From: Pseudolabrys sp.
GTDB taxonomy: Bacteria; Pseudomonadota; Alphaproteobacteria; Rhizobiales; Xanthobacteraceae
Assembly (NCBI GenBank): GCA_029980465.1
Contig: JARYIJ010000001.1
Location: 868,001-932,000, forward strand
Direction: 5' to 3'
DNA length: 64,000 bases
The notes beneath the pieces were generated by a model. It did not search any database. It worked only from the letters and a program-made list of their open reading frames with translations, and was not told the origin of the DNA. Both the position numbers and the translations under genes were made by a program. Below are positions 8,355 to 17,927 of this stretch, one piece after another. Positions within the stretch are counted from its first letter, which is position 1. Every line of letters starts with the position of its first letter.

Positions 8355-9704
8355 TCAAGCGTGATAGGACAGCAGAAGGCGCGGTCGCTGCACGCCCAGC
8401 GGAAGACGGGATACCGCTTTCACATCGGCAAGGCGGCGAGTACGCACAAGCTCCGCGACGATGCCCCCGCTTGCGATCAGCATGGCCGCAGCGGTGATTT
8501 GGAAAACAAGAGCAGCACTGGCGAGGAGTGCGATGGTGCCGGTCCAAACTGCCAGAAAGTAAAGTACGAACCACTTGAGCGCCCGGGCCTCGGTCACGAG
8601 GTCCTGAACACGCGGCGTCGGCGCCTTGCCCAGCACCGGGCCATAACATTCAAGCCAGGTCAGAAACGCGACAATCTTGTAAAGCTGAGCCAGGCCGAGA
8701 CCCGATAGCCAGCCAAACGCGATCAGGAACACGACCGCTCCGATATGGTCGGTCAAACGCCCAAGCGGGAGCAGAACGATGATCAGCGCAACCGACGCTG
8801 CAAGAGAAGCAAGCGCCAATGCCGCCATCCGGCTGTTAAGTTCAATGTGGCGGCGCTTGCGCGCCCGATAGAGATGAAGCACGTCACCGCCATAGAGCAT
8901 CAATGCCATCAGCCCGACAGCAGCGGCCGCCAGCAGCACGAATTCGGGATCCTGGTCGAACAGGATTGTCAGAACCCCGCCTCCGATCGCCAGTACGAGC
9001 GCGGCCACACCTAAATAGAGGCAGCCTTTGGTGGTTCTCCCTTCAAGCTCCGGCGCCAGCATGAACATGGCGAGCAAGCGGTAGCTCACGCCCATCGCGG
9101 TAAAGCTGAGCCAGCCGCCGAGACCAGCGACGACATGAACAGGCAGACCGGCGCCGGTCAAAACCGCAAGCGGCCGATAGGTAACCGTCCCGCCGAACAC
9201 GAGCGCAAAGATGATGCCGAGCCCAGCCGTCGCCGCCATGCAGGCGAGGCCTGCCACAACGAACCGCGACGCCAACGGTATCGTTTGCGCGGCAACGACG
9301 GTACGGCCAAGGTTCCACACCACCAAGGCAAAGCCTGAACCCAACAACACACCGGCCAGTGCAAAAGCTGGAATGTCCCGATCGACGTGTCCGGCCAGTT
9401 GCAGGAAGCCAATGATGAGCGCGGCAAGGCCTGCGATGAGCGATCCGAGGGCCGGCAGCGCCAGCCTGTCGCTATGGAGCGGCTGCACTACGAGAACCGG
9501 CACAAACTGAAGTAACGCACCACACATCAGGAGGCTGAGCCAACCGATTGCCACGATATGAACGAGAATCAACGTCTCGGGAGCCGCCTGCGCGGCAGCT
9601 GGAAAGCCGTAGCCGATCGTCATCAGGAATTCCGCAACAAGGAGCGCAACGAGCGCCGCTGCGAAATAGGACATCGTCCAACGCGAAAGTGAAACACCGA
9701 CCAT
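8355..9704 (-). CDS. Polytopic membrane protein resembling haem-copper oxidase subunit I / NnrS-like
   Basis: About twelve hydrophobic segments span the 449-aa product. Two conserved His-containing helices (VHIVAIGWLSLL and PVHVVAGLGGWLSF) recall the histidine-Gly-Trp helices of haem-copper oxidase subunit I and of the NO-response protein NnrS. The full set of CuB ligands of a true oxidase is not evident, so enzymatic oxidase activity is doubtful. ATG 9704 has GGGAA upstream; a TTG in frame at 9749 is less likely. The gene sits between two DUF2249 genes and faces away from narK, which fits a role linked to nitrogen oxides, inferred from context. Confidence 0.7.
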   Translation of the reverse strand: MVGVSLSRWTMSYFAAALVALLVAEFLMTIGYGFPAAAQAAPETLILVHIVAIGWLSLLMCGALLQFVPVLVVQPLHSDRLALPALGSLIAGLAALIIGFLQLAGHVDRDIPAFALAGVLLGSGFALVVWNLGRTVVAAQTIPLASRFVVAGLACMAATAGLGIIFALVFGGTVTYRPLAVLTGAGLPVHVVAGLGGWLSFTAMGVSYRLLAMFMLAPELEGRTTKGCLYLGVAALVLAIGGGVLTILFDQDPEFVLLAAAAVGLMALMLYGGDVLHLYRARKRRHIELNSRMAALALASLAASVALIIVLLPLGRLTDHIGAVVFLIAFGWLSGLGLAQLYKIVAFLTWLECYGPVLGKAPTPRVQDLVTEARALKWFVLYFLAVWTGTIALLASAALVFQITAAAMLIASGGIVAELVRTRRLADVKAVSRLPLGVQRPRLLLSYHA

Positions 9705-9764
9705 GGGAGTTTCCCGGAAGGTCCGCGCCGGCGCGTCAGGCCGGCGCAAACGCGAAGAGCGGAC

Positions 9765-10025
9765 TCAGGCAGCCTTCGCCGGCTTGCCGATCTCGACTCG
9801 CCAAACTTCCGGACCACGTTCGAGATAAGTCCAGGAGAACTGCTTTGGATGCTCCGCTTCGAGTTGATAATAAAGCGGCTTGGGATCGTGATCGTTGACC
9901 AGAACGAACGACGAGCCCGGAGACAGTTCGTCGACGAGCTTGAAGATTTTTGCATGCCGCTGTGCGGGCACAAGAGTGCGCACATCGATCACATTGGACT
10001 TCGACGCCGGTGCAGCGTTCGTCAT
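9765..10025 (-). CDS. DUF2249 domain protein (single domain)
   Basis: This 86-aa protein consists of one DUF2249 domain (VIDVRTLVPAQRHAKIF, then SSFVLVNDHDPKPLYYQL and SWTYLERGPEVWRVEI). The HDPKPL core is typical of the family. The start is ATG 10025 with AGGAG nine bases upstream; the longer open frame to 10217 is not supported. It is the first gene of the leftward operon that includes the haem-copper-like protein, a second DUF2249 protein and the Nfu_N-MIP18 fusion. The function is not known; members of the family co-occur with denitrification genes. Confidence 0.85.
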   Translation of the reverse strand: MTNAAPASKSNVIDVRTLVPAQRHAKIFKLVDELSPGSSFVLVNDHDPKPLYYQLEAEHPKQFSWTYLERGPEVWRVEIGKPAKAA

Positions 10026-10703
10026 GAAACAACTCCTTGATGACCGGACTTTGAGGTCAGCAGGCGGGTGATGACGGTCTTTCTCGCCCGCCGTTTGCAG
10101 CGATGCGGCAATGACGTGTCGGGCAGGGCTTCCTTCGCGAAACGGCGCGCAAGCGCGCCTTCTCAATCGGATGCTCATCGCCCGCGCCTTCTGCGACATG
10201 TCAAGCTCGCGTCGCACATCATCGTCCTAAAACATATATTGTCAATATATCTTTTCGATAACCCGACCTGCGCCATCTGCGCAGACGACGAACCAGATCG
10301 CGTGGTGATCCATCGGTTATGACGGGAACATCATCCGACCCTATGTCGGCGCGACCGGAGACGAGCATCTCGCGCGCGTTATGCTCTGTGGAAATATGAC
10401 GGTGCGGCAAAACTATTGCGCTAGCGCAAATCCTGCGAACCTGAAGCTGATAGCGTGCGCTCGCAACATCGACGAAAAGCCCTTTAATTCCAGCAAGCTA
10501 GGAATCGGAGACAATGCTCCCAATGCACGGCGGACGTCTGGCAGATCGTGCCGGCCGCATTGAGTTCATGTCGATCACAAGATTGACGCTTGGCCTGTGA
10601 CCAGCGTTGACGCAAAATCCGAAATCGATGGTCCCTGGGCATGGAACTGTGCAGGGGTTTTGCAGAAGCAGGTTCACGTGCCATGTCCGAAATGGGAGCG
10701 CAA
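10026..10703. other. Intergenic control region between the DUF2249 operon and narK
   Basis: About 680 bases between two divergent operons. It contains the palindromic FNR/NnrR-type box at 10416-10429 and an AT-rich patch at about 10230-10262. No convincing gene is seen. The distances from the box (about 280 bases to narK, about 390 to the leftward gene) imply long leaders or a longer N-terminus for narK. Confidence 0.6.
10416..10429. promoter_or_regulatory. FNR/NnrR-type binding site, perfect palindrome
   Basis: The sequence is TTGCGCTAGCGCAA, a perfect dyad of the form TTGCG-N4-CGCAA. Crp/FNR-family regulators of low oxygen and nitric oxide (FNR, FixK, NnrR) bind TTG-N8-CAA dyads, and the CG-containing half site resembles those reported for alphaproteobacterial NnrR. 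It lies between narK and the divergent DUF2249 operon and could serve either. Confidence 0.75.
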
Positions 10704-11990
10704 ATGACAGGGCTGCGAAGCTGGTCAGTCCTGCTGATCACCACTTGGGCCTTCACCGTCTGCTTTGCCGTCTGGACGATGTTCGGCGTGACCGGCATCC
10801 CGATCCGGGCTCAATTCAATCTTGATTCGACGCAATTCGGTCTCCTGACCGCCACGCCCGTTCTCACCGGCGCGCTGTTTCGCCTTCCGCTCGGCATCTG
10901 GACTGATCGTTTCGGTGGCCGACGCATCATGCTTGTTCTCCTGCTTGGCTGCGCGGTGCCGGTCTGGGCCTCTGCTTATGCGACAGCGCTCTGGCAATTT
11001 CTCCTTCTGGGACTCGCGCTCGGTCTCGTCGGCGCCTCCTTCTCGGTCGGAACACCTTACGTCGCGCGCTTCTTTCCAAAGGAGCGCCGTGGTTTCGCAA
11101 TGGGCTTTTTCGGCGCCGGCACGATCGGAGCTGCGCTCAACATGTTCGTTGCCCCTGCCCTCATCAACGCCTACAGTTGGCATACAGTGCCGAAAGTGTA
11201 TGCCGCTGCGTTGGTCGCGACCGCGATATTATTCTGGATTTTCTCGGCGCCCGATCCAGCCCGCGCTGCCGCTTCATCTTCGATGATGCAGCAACTGAGC
11301 GTCCTGCGCGATCCGCGCGTTTGGAAATACTGCCAGTATTACTCGATCGTCTTCGGCGGCTTCACGGCGTTGTCCGTCTGGATGCCGCAATATTTCCGGT
11401 CCGAATACGGCTTTTCGATCACGCAAGCCGCGCTGCTTGCCGCATGCTTCGCATTGCCCGCCGGAGCGTTTCGTGCGCTCGGCGGCTGGCTGTCGGACCG
11501 CTTCGGCGCACATGCGGTGACCTGGTGGGTCCTGTGGGCGGCGTGGGTGTGCCTGTTTATCCTGTCATATCCCAAGACCGACCTCATCGTGCACACCATC
11601 CACGGGCCGGCGGGCTTCTCGATCGCGTTGCCCGACTGGCTATTCACTGCGCTGCTATTCGTTCTCGGCATGACCTTCGCCTTTGGAATGGCCTCGACCT
11701 TCAAATATATCGGCGATGACTTTCCGGAAAACATGGGCGCGGTCTCGGGTATCGTCGGCATGGCCGGCGGCCTCGGTGGCTTTTTTCTGCCGATCATGTT
11801 CGGTGTCATCCTCGACCAGCTCGGCATCAATTCAAGCTGCTTCATGCTGCTTTATGGCATCGTCTGGGTGTCGCTCATTCTCATCTACTTCACCGAAGTC
11901 CGTCACGCCCCGGCGATGGGAGAGACACCTTCCCGCCGGCCAAGCCAGCCCGTCGCCACCGCGAGCGGGGCCAGAGGAGCCGCAACATGA
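10704..11990 (+). CDS. narK: Nitrate/nitrite transporter NarK (MFS)
   Basis: This major facilitator protein has twelve predicted membrane segments and would import nitrate and/or export nitrite for respiratory nitrate reduction. The first helix carries the NarK-type AFTVCFAVWTMFGVTGIPIR pattern; the MFS loop motif (RLPLGIWTDRFGGRR) follows helix 2. The start ATG 10704 has GGGAG six bases upstream; in-frame ATGs at 10641 and 10683 are alternatives. It is the single-copy form (about 430 aa), not the NarK1-NarK2 fusion. It overlaps narG by four bases (ATGA), so transport and reductase genes are co-translated. Confidence 0.95.
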   Translation: MTGLRSWSVLLITTWAFTVCFAVWTMFGVTGIPIRAQFNLDSTQFGLLTATPVLTGALFRLPLGIWTDRFGGRRIMLVLLLGCAVPVWASAYATALWQFLLLGLALGLVGASFSVGTPYVARFFPKERRGFAMGFFGAGTIGAALNMFVAPALINAYSWHTVPKVYAAALVATAILFWIFSAPDPARAAASSSMMQQLSVLRDPRVWKYCQYYSIVFGGFTALSVWMPQYFRSEYGFSITQAALLAACFALPAGAFRALGGWLSDRFGAHAVTWWVLWAAWVCLFILSYPKTDLIVHTIHGPAGFSIALPDWLFTALLFVLGMTFAFGMASTFKYIGDDFPENMGAVSGIVGMAGGLGGFFLPIMFGVILDQLGINSSCFMLLYGIVWVSLILIYFTEVRHAPAMGETPSRRPSQPVATASGARGAAT

Positions 11991-14900
11991 GCCATTTCCT
12001 CGAACGGATGACCTATCTCACCCGGCGGCGCGAACGCTTCGCGGATGGTCTCGGCGAGCTTCGTGACGAAGACCGCATGTGGGAAGAGGGATATCGGCAG
12101 CGCTGGCAGCACGACAAGATCGTGCGATCGACGCATGGCGTGAACTGCACCGGCTCATGCTCGTGGAAAATCTACGTCAAGAGCGGCGTGGTCACCTGGG
12201 AGACGCAGCAGACCGATTACCCGCGCACGCGTGCCGGCATGCCCAATCACGAACCGCGCGGCTGCTCCCGTGGCGCTTCGTATAGCTGGTATCTCTATAG
12301 CGCGAGCCGCATCAAATATCCGATGGTACGCGGCCGCCTGGTGAAGGCCTGGCGGGAGGCGCGCAAGACGTTGCCGCCTGTCGAAGCCTGGGCCTCGATC
12401 GCCGGCAATCCGGCAACGGCACAATCGTACAAGGAGATACGCGGCCGCGGCGGCTTCGTGCGCTCGACCTGGGAAGAAGCCAGTGAAATCGTAGCCGCCG
12501 CCAATATCCATACCATCAAGACGTTCGGCCCCGACCGTGTCGTCGGCTTCTCGCCGATTCCCGCGATGTCGATGGTATCCTATGCCTCCGGTTCGCGTTA
12601 TCTGAGCCTGATCGGCGGCACGCTGCTGTCGTTCTACGACTGGTATTGCGATCTCCCGCCCTCAAGTCCGCAGACCTGGGGCGAGCAGACCGACGTGCCG
12701 GAATCCGCCGACTGGTACAATTCGGGTTACATCATCGCCTGGGGCTCGAATGTGCCGCAAACGCGCACGCCTGACGCGCATTTCTTCGTCGAGGCACGCT
12801 ACAACGGCACCAAGGTGGTCGCGGTCACGCCGGATTATGCCGAAGTCACCAAGCTGTCTGACCTCTGGCTGCATCCCAAGCAGGGCACCGACGCCGCGCT
12901 CGCGATGGCGATGGGCCACGTCATCCTGAAAGACTTCTTCATCGACCGGCAGGTGCCGTATTTCCAGGATTACTGCCGACGTTATACCGACATGCCGATG
13001 CTGGTGCGGTTGCGCAAGGACGGCGACCGGTTCGTGCCGGACCGCTATGTGCGCCAAAGCGACCTTCCCGGCGCGCCGGCTTCCGACCGCGCGGCGTGGA
13101 AGACGATCGCCGTCAGCGAAGAGACCGGCAAGCTGGTCGTGCCGCAGGGTGCGGTCGGCTACCGGTGGCCGAAAGACGGCGACCCCGCCGGCCGCTGGAA
13201 CCTCGAGGAAAAGGACGGCGAAACCGGCGAAGCCGTCCGGCTGGCACTGTCATTGCTCGATAGCCGCGATGCCGCCCTGCCCGTCGCCTTTCCATATTTC
13301 GGCGGCAGGCCACACGAGCATTTCCATGGCAACGATCAGGGCGGCGACGTGATCGTGCGCAACGTTCCGGTGCGGCGGATCAAGCTCGCCGACGGCGAAG
13401 CACACGTCGCGACGGTGTTCGATCTGCTTTGCGCCAACTACGGGATCGACCGCGGCCTCGGCGGCGCCTGTGCGAAAAGCTTCGACGACAATGTGCCGTA
13501 TACGCCGGCTTGGCAGGAGCAGATCACCGGCGTGTCCGCCGCGCACGCCATCGACGTCGCGCGCGGCTTCGCGGAGAACGCGGAAAAGACCAAGGGCCGC
13601 TCGATGGTGATCATCGGTGCCGGCATGAACCATTGGTACCATCAGGACATGGGATACCGCAGCATCATCAACATGCTGATGATGTGCGGCACCGTCGGTA
13701 TCTCGGGCGGCGGGTGGGCGCACTACGTCGGACAGGAGAAGCTGCGGCCACAGACCGGCTGGACGATGCTTGCCTTCGCGCTCGATTGGGTGCGTCCGCC
13801 ACGACAAATGAACGGCACATCGTTCTTCTATGCCCACAGCGACCAGTGGCGCTATGAAAAGCTCGATGTCGCCGATTTGCTGTCGCCGCTTGCCGATCCC
13901 ACGCCCTACCGCGGCAGCATCATCGACCTGAACGCCAAGGCCGAGCGCATGGGCTGGTTACCCTCAGCGCCGCAGCTTGCCTGCAATCCGCTGCACCTTG
14001 CGGCGGAAGCCGAGAAAGCCGGCAATCCGGTCAAGGAGCACGTCGTCGCCAGCCTCAAGTCCGGCCGGATCGCGATGGCCTGCGAGGATCCCGACAATCC
14101 GGTCAATTTTCCGCGCAACCTCTTCATCTGGCGCTCGAACCTGTTCGGCTCATCCGGCAAGGGGCACGAATATTTCCTGCGCCATTTCCTCGGCACCCGG
14201 CACGGCCTTCAAGGCAAAGACCTCGGAGAAATGGGCAGCGACAAGCCGCACGACGTTGCGTGGCGCGATCCCGCGCCCGAAGGCAAGCTAGACCTTGTCG
14301 TCACGCTCGACTTTCGCATGTCGACGAGTTGTCTCTATTCAGACGTCGTGCTGCCGACCGCGACCTGGTACGAGAAGAACGACCTCAACACCTCGGACAT
14401 GCATCCCTTCATCCATCCACTGTCGGCGGCGGTGGACCCTGTCTGGGAATCGCGCAGCGACTGGGAAACCTACAAGACCATCGCCCGGAGGTTCTCGGAA
14501 CTCGCGGCTGGCCATCTCGGCGTCGAGCGCGACGTGGTGCTGACGCCGATCCAGCATGATTCGCCGGGCGAACTGGCGCAGCCTTTCGAAGTGAAAGACT
14601 GGAAAAAAGGCGAATGCGACCTGATCCCCGGCGTCACCGCGCCGCAGATCACCGTGGTCGAACGTGACTATCCCAACACCTACCGCCGCTTTACCGCGCT
14701 CGGCCCGCTCGCCGACAAGCTTGGCAACGGCGGCAAAGGCATCGCCTGGGATACGAAAGACGAGGTGCGCGGGCTCGGCGCGCTCAACTATCGCGTCGTC
14801 GACGACGGGCCGACGCATGGGCGCCCCCGCATTGAGAGCGACATCGACGCTGCCGAGACTATTCTCTATCTCGCGCCCGAGACCAACGGCGAGGTTGCGG

Positions 14901-15745
14901 TCAAGGCATGGCAGGCCCTCGGCAAGATCACGGGGCGCGACCACACGCATCTCGCCGAAACGCGCGAGGACGAGAAAATCCGCTTCCGCGACATCCAGGC
15001 GCAGCCACGTAAGATCATCACGTCACCGACCTGGTCCGGCATCGAGAGCGAGCATGTCAGCTACAATGCAGGCTACACCAACGTCCACGAGTTGATCCCA
15101 TGGCGTACGCTGACCGGACGCCAGCAATTCTACCAGGACCATCGCTGGTTCATCGATTTTGGCGAGGGATTTGCGGTCTACCGACCGCCAATCGACACCC
15201 GGACCGTCGGCGGCATGCTCGGAAGCCGCAGCAACGGCGAAAAGGAGATCGTGCTCAATTTCATCACGCCGCACCAGAAGTGGGGCATCCATTCGACCTA
15301 TACCGACAACCTGATCATGCTCACGCTGTCGCGCGGCGGACCGATCGTCTGGCTGTCGGAAACTGACGCGAAAGCAGCCGGCATCGTCGACAACGACTGG
15401 ATCGAATTGTTCAACACCAACGGCGCCATCGCCGCCCGCGCCGTCGTCAGTCAGCGCGTGCAGGCCGGAATGTGCATGATGTATCACGCGCAGGAGAAGA
15501 TCGTGAACGTGCCTGGCTCGCAGATCACCGGCCAGCGCGGCGGCATCCACAATTCCGTGACACGCGCGGTATTGAAGCCGACGCATATGGTCGGCGGCTA
15601 CGCCCACCTTTCCTACGGCTTTAATTATTACGGCACGGTTGGCTCGAACCGCGACGAGTTCGTCATCGTCCGCAAACTCGTCAAGATCGACTGGCTCGAT
15701 CATTCCAATCCGGTCGATCGCGCCGTTGCAGGAGCCGCATCATGA
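11987..15745 (+). CDS. narG: Respiratory nitrate reductase alpha subunit NarG
   Basis: This is the catalytic subunit of membrane-bound nitrate reductase, which reduces nitrate to nitrite with quinol electrons passed through NarH. It binds a molybdenum bis-MGD cofactor and the FS0 cluster. The 1252-aa length is standard. The FS0 ligands are visible as His50, Cys54, Cys58 and Cys93, and the Mo-ligand Asp222 (YCDLPPSSPQTW) is at the same position as in E. coli. The first ~40 residues form the usual Tat-like vestigial leader region of NarG, so the enzyme should face the cytoplasm. It is coupled to narK and narH by four-base overlaps. Confidence 0.98.
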   Translation: MSHFLERMTYLTRRRERFADGLGELRDEDRMWEEGYRQRWQHDKIVRSTHGVNCTGSCSWKIYVKSGVVTWETQQTDYPRTRAGMPNHEPRGCSRGASYSWYLYSASRIKYPMVRGRLVKAWREARKTLPPVEAWASIAGNPATAQSYKEIRGRGGFVRSTWEEASEIVAAANIHTIKTFGPDRVVGFSPIPAMSMVSYASGSRYLSLIGGTLLSFYDWYCDLPPSSPQTWGEQTDVPESADWYNSGYIIAWGSNVPQTRTPDAHFFVEARYNGTKVVAVTPDYAEVTKLSDLWLHPKQGTDAALAMAMGHVILKDFFIDRQVPYFQDYCRRYTDMPMLVRLRKDGDRFVPDRYVRQSDLPGAPASDRAAWKTIAVSEETGKLVVPQGAVGYRWPKDGDPAGRWNLEEKDGETGEAVRLALSLLDSRDAALPVAFPYFGGRPHEHFHGNDQGGDVIVRNVPVRRIKLADGEAHVATVFDLLCANYGIDRGLGGACAKSFDDNVPYTPAWQEQITGVSAAHAIDVARGFAENAEKTKGRSMVIIGAGMNHWYHQDMGYRSIINMLMMCGTVGISGGGWAHYVGQEKLRPQTGWTMLAFALDWVRPPRQMNGTSFFYAHSDQWRYEKLDVADLLSPLADPTPYRGSIIDLNAKAERMGWLPSAPQLACNPLHLAAEAEKAGNPVKEHVVASLKSGRIAMACEDPDNPVNFPRNLFIWRSNLFGSSGKGHEYFLRHFLGTRHGLQGKDLGEMGSDKPHDVAWRDPAPEGKLDLVVTLDFRMSTSCLYSDVVLPTATWYEKNDLNTSDMHPFIHPLSAAVDPVWESRSDWETYKTIARRFSELAAGHLGVERDVVLTPIQHDSPGELAQPFEVKDWKKGECDLIPGVTAPQITVVERDYPNTYRRFTALGPLADKLGNGGKGIAWDTKDEVRGLGALNYRVVDDGPTHGRPRIESDIDAAETILYLAPETNGEVAVKAWQALGKITGRDHTHLAETREDEKIRFRDIQAQPRKIITSPTWSGIESEHVSYNAGYTNVHELIPWRTLTGRQQFYQDHRWFIDFGEGFAVYRPPIDTRTVGGMLGSRSNGEKEIVLNFITPHQKWGIHSTYTDNLIMLTLSRGGPIVWLSETDAKAAGIVDNDWIELFNTNGAIAARAVVSQRVQAGMCMMYHAQEKIVNVPGSQITGQRGGIHNSVTRAVLKPTHMVGGYAHLSYGFNYYGTVGSNRDEFVIVRKLVKIDWLDHSNPVDRAVAGAAS

Positions 15746-17274
15746 AAATCCGCGCGCAAGTGGCGATGGTTCTCAACCTCGACAAGTGCATCGGCTGTCA
15801 TACCTGCTCGGTCACCTGCAAGCAGGTGTGGACCTCACGTCAGGGCATGGAATACGCCTGGTTCAACAACGTCGAGACCAAGCCCGGCATCGGCTATCCC
15901 AAGGACTGGGAGAACCAAAAGCGCTGGCGCGGCGGCTGGGAGCGCAGAAAGAACGGCAAGATCGTGCCCAAACAAGGCGGACGACTCGCTGTGCTGGCGA
16001 AAATCTTTGCTAACCCGCACCTTCCTGAGATCGACGACTATTACGAGCCCTTCACCTTTGACTATGAGCATCTTCAGAAGGCACCGGAGCTTCCGACCGC
16101 GCCCGTAGCCCGGCCGTTGTCGCTCGTCACCGGCCGGCCGATGGAGAAGATCGAATGGGGTCCGAACTGGGAGGAAATTCTCGGCGGTGAATTCGACAAG
16201 CGCTCGCAGGACTATAATTTCGAGGCCGTGCAGAAGGACATCTACGGCCAGTTCGAAAACACCTTCATGATGTATCTGCCGCGGCTATGCGAACACTGCC
16301 TCAATCCCGCCTGCGTCGCCTCCTGCCCCTCCGGCGCGATCTACAAGCGGGAGGAAGACGGCATCGTCCTAATCGACCAGGATAAGTGCCGCGGCTGGCG
16401 CATGTGCGTGTCGGGCTGCCCTTATAAGAAGATTTATTACAACTGGACCTCGGGAAAGTCAGAGAAGTGCATTTTCTGCTATCCGCGCATCGAGGCCGGC
16501 CAGCCGACGGTGTGTTCGGAAACCTGCGTCGGCCGCATCCGCTATCTCGGAGTGCTGCTGTATGATGCCGACGGCATCGAAAAGGCGGCTTCCGTCGAAA
16601 ACGAGCAGGACCTTTACGAGGCGCAGCTGAAGCTCTTCCTCGACCCGAACGACCCGGCGGTGGTGGAGCAGGCGCGCGCCGATGGCATAGACGACAACTG
16701 GATCGAGGCAGCGAGGCGCTCTCCCGCCTACAAGATGGCGGTAGACTGGAAGATCGCCTTCCCGCTTCACCCCGAATATCGCACGCTGCCGATGGTCTGG
16801 TACGTGCCGCCGCTATCGCCCATCCAGTCGCACGCCAATGTTGGCGCCATCGAGACGGTCGGCGAATTGCCCGACGTGCGCTCGTTGCGCATCCCGGTGC
16901 GCTATCTCGCCAACCTGCTGACCGCCGGGGCCGAGGAGCCAATCGTCAACGCGCTCGAACGCATGCTGGCGATGCGGATCTTCTTCCGCCAGCGCCAACT
17001 CGGCGAAGGTGACGGCGAGGCCGTACTGGCACAAGTCGGACTGTCGCAGGCGGAGGTCGAGGAGATGCACCGCTATCTCGCCATCGCCAACTACGAGGAT
17101 CGCTTCGTCATCCCGACCAGACACCGTGAAGAGGCGGAAGATGCCTATGGGCTCAAGAACGCCTGCGGCTTCACTTTTGGCAACGGCTGCGATTTCGGAC
17201 CTCCGCATTCGACCCTGTTCGGCGGCAAAATGGGACGGCGCAAGCTGACTCCTATCCGCGATCTGGACACCTGA
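15742..17274 (+). CDS. narH: Respiratory nitrate reductase beta subunit NarH
   Basis: This iron-sulfur subunit carries electrons from NarI to NarG. Four cysteine groups are visible. The first is Cys16, 19, 22 and 26. The second is in CEHCLNPACVASC. The third group is CRGWRMCVSGCP, in which Trp replaces a Cys, as expected for the [3Fe-4S] cluster. The last is in KCIFCYPRI. The protein has 510 aa, normal for the family. It overlaps narG by ATGA and is followed after 11 bases by narJ. Confidence 0.98.
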   Translation: MKIRAQVAMVLNLDKCIGCHTCSVTCKQVWTSRQGMEYAWFNNVETKPGIGYPKDWENQKRWRGGWERRKNGKIVPKQGGRLAVLAKIFANPHLPEIDDYYEPFTFDYEHLQKAPELPTAPVARPLSLVTGRPMEKIEWGPNWEEILGGEFDKRSQDYNFEAVQKDIYGQFENTFMMYLPRLCEHCLNPACVASCPSGAIYKREEDGIVLIDQDKCRGWRMCVSGCPYKKIYYNWTSGKSEKCIFCYPRIEAGQPTVCSETCVGRIRYLGVLLYDADGIEKAASVENEQDLYEAQLKLFLDPNDPAVVEQARADGIDDNWIEAARRSPAYKMAVDWKIAFPLHPEYRTLPMVWYVPPLSPIQSHANVGAIETVGELPDVRSLRIPVRYLANLLTAGAEEPIVNALERMLAMRIFFRQRQLGEGDGEAVLAQVGLSQAEVEEMHRYLAIANYEDRFVIPTRHREEAEDAYGLKNACGFTFGNGCDFGPPHSTLFGGKMGRRKLTPIRDLDT

Positions 17275-17285
17275 CGGAGGTTTCG

Positions 17286-17927
17286 ATGCTGGTCTTCAGG
17301 GCCTTGAGCGCACTGTTGTCCTACCCCACAGCCGACATGCGTGCCGCGCTGCCTGAAATCGCCGAGGTCGTCGGCCAGTCACCACTGATCCTGCCGGCGC
17401 AGCAACGGGAGCTGCTCGGCTTGATCGACGAGATCGGCCACGGCGATCTGCTTACCGCCGAGGAGCGTTATGTCGACCTGTTCGACCGCGGCCGCGCGCT
17501 CTCTTTGCATCTGTTCGAGCATCTGCATGGCGATAGCCGCGATCGCGGCGAGGCCATGGTCGCGCTCAAACAGCTTTATGAGCGTGCGGGTTTCGACCTC
17601 TCGTCCCGCGAGCTTCCGGATTACTTGCCTGTCGTGCTCGAATATCTGAGCTGCCGCGACATGACCGAAGCTCGCGACATGCTCGCCGACTGCGCGCATA
17701 TCCTCGCGGCCATCGGCCGTTCGCTACTGGCGCGGCAAAGCCGGTACGCCGCCGTGCTTCAGGCCCTCATCGTCATCGCTGGCGAGGCTCCGCTCGATCC
17801 GAGGAAGATTCCCGCCGTGAAAGAACGACTGGAAGCGATCGACCGCGACTGGGCCGAACGGCCGGCCTTTGAGGACGCGGGCGTTGCCGCGCCCGCTGCC
17901 GCGAAAACGGAGGCTCGATCATGCTGA
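17286..17927 (+). CDS. narJ: Nitrate reductase assembly chaperone NarJ
   Basis: This is a TorD/NarJ-family chaperone that binds the NarG N-terminus and supports cofactor insertion before membrane docking. The 213-aa, all-helical protein shows the family signature around LSLHLFEHLHGDSRDRGEAM (residues about 74-93) followed by LPDYLPVVLEYLS. It has TGACGGAGG ahead of its ATG and overlaps narI by seven bases. Confidence 0.95.
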   Translation: MLVFRALSALLSYPTADMRAALPEIAEVVGQSPLILPAQQRELLGLIDEIGHGDLLTAEERYVDLFDRGRALSLHLFEHLHGDSRDRGEAMVALKQLYERAGFDLSSRELPDYLPVVLEYLSCRDMTEARDMLADCAHILAAIGRSLLARQSRYAAVLQALIVIAGEAPLDPRKIPAVKERLEAIDRDWAERPAFEDAGVAAPAAAKTEARSC

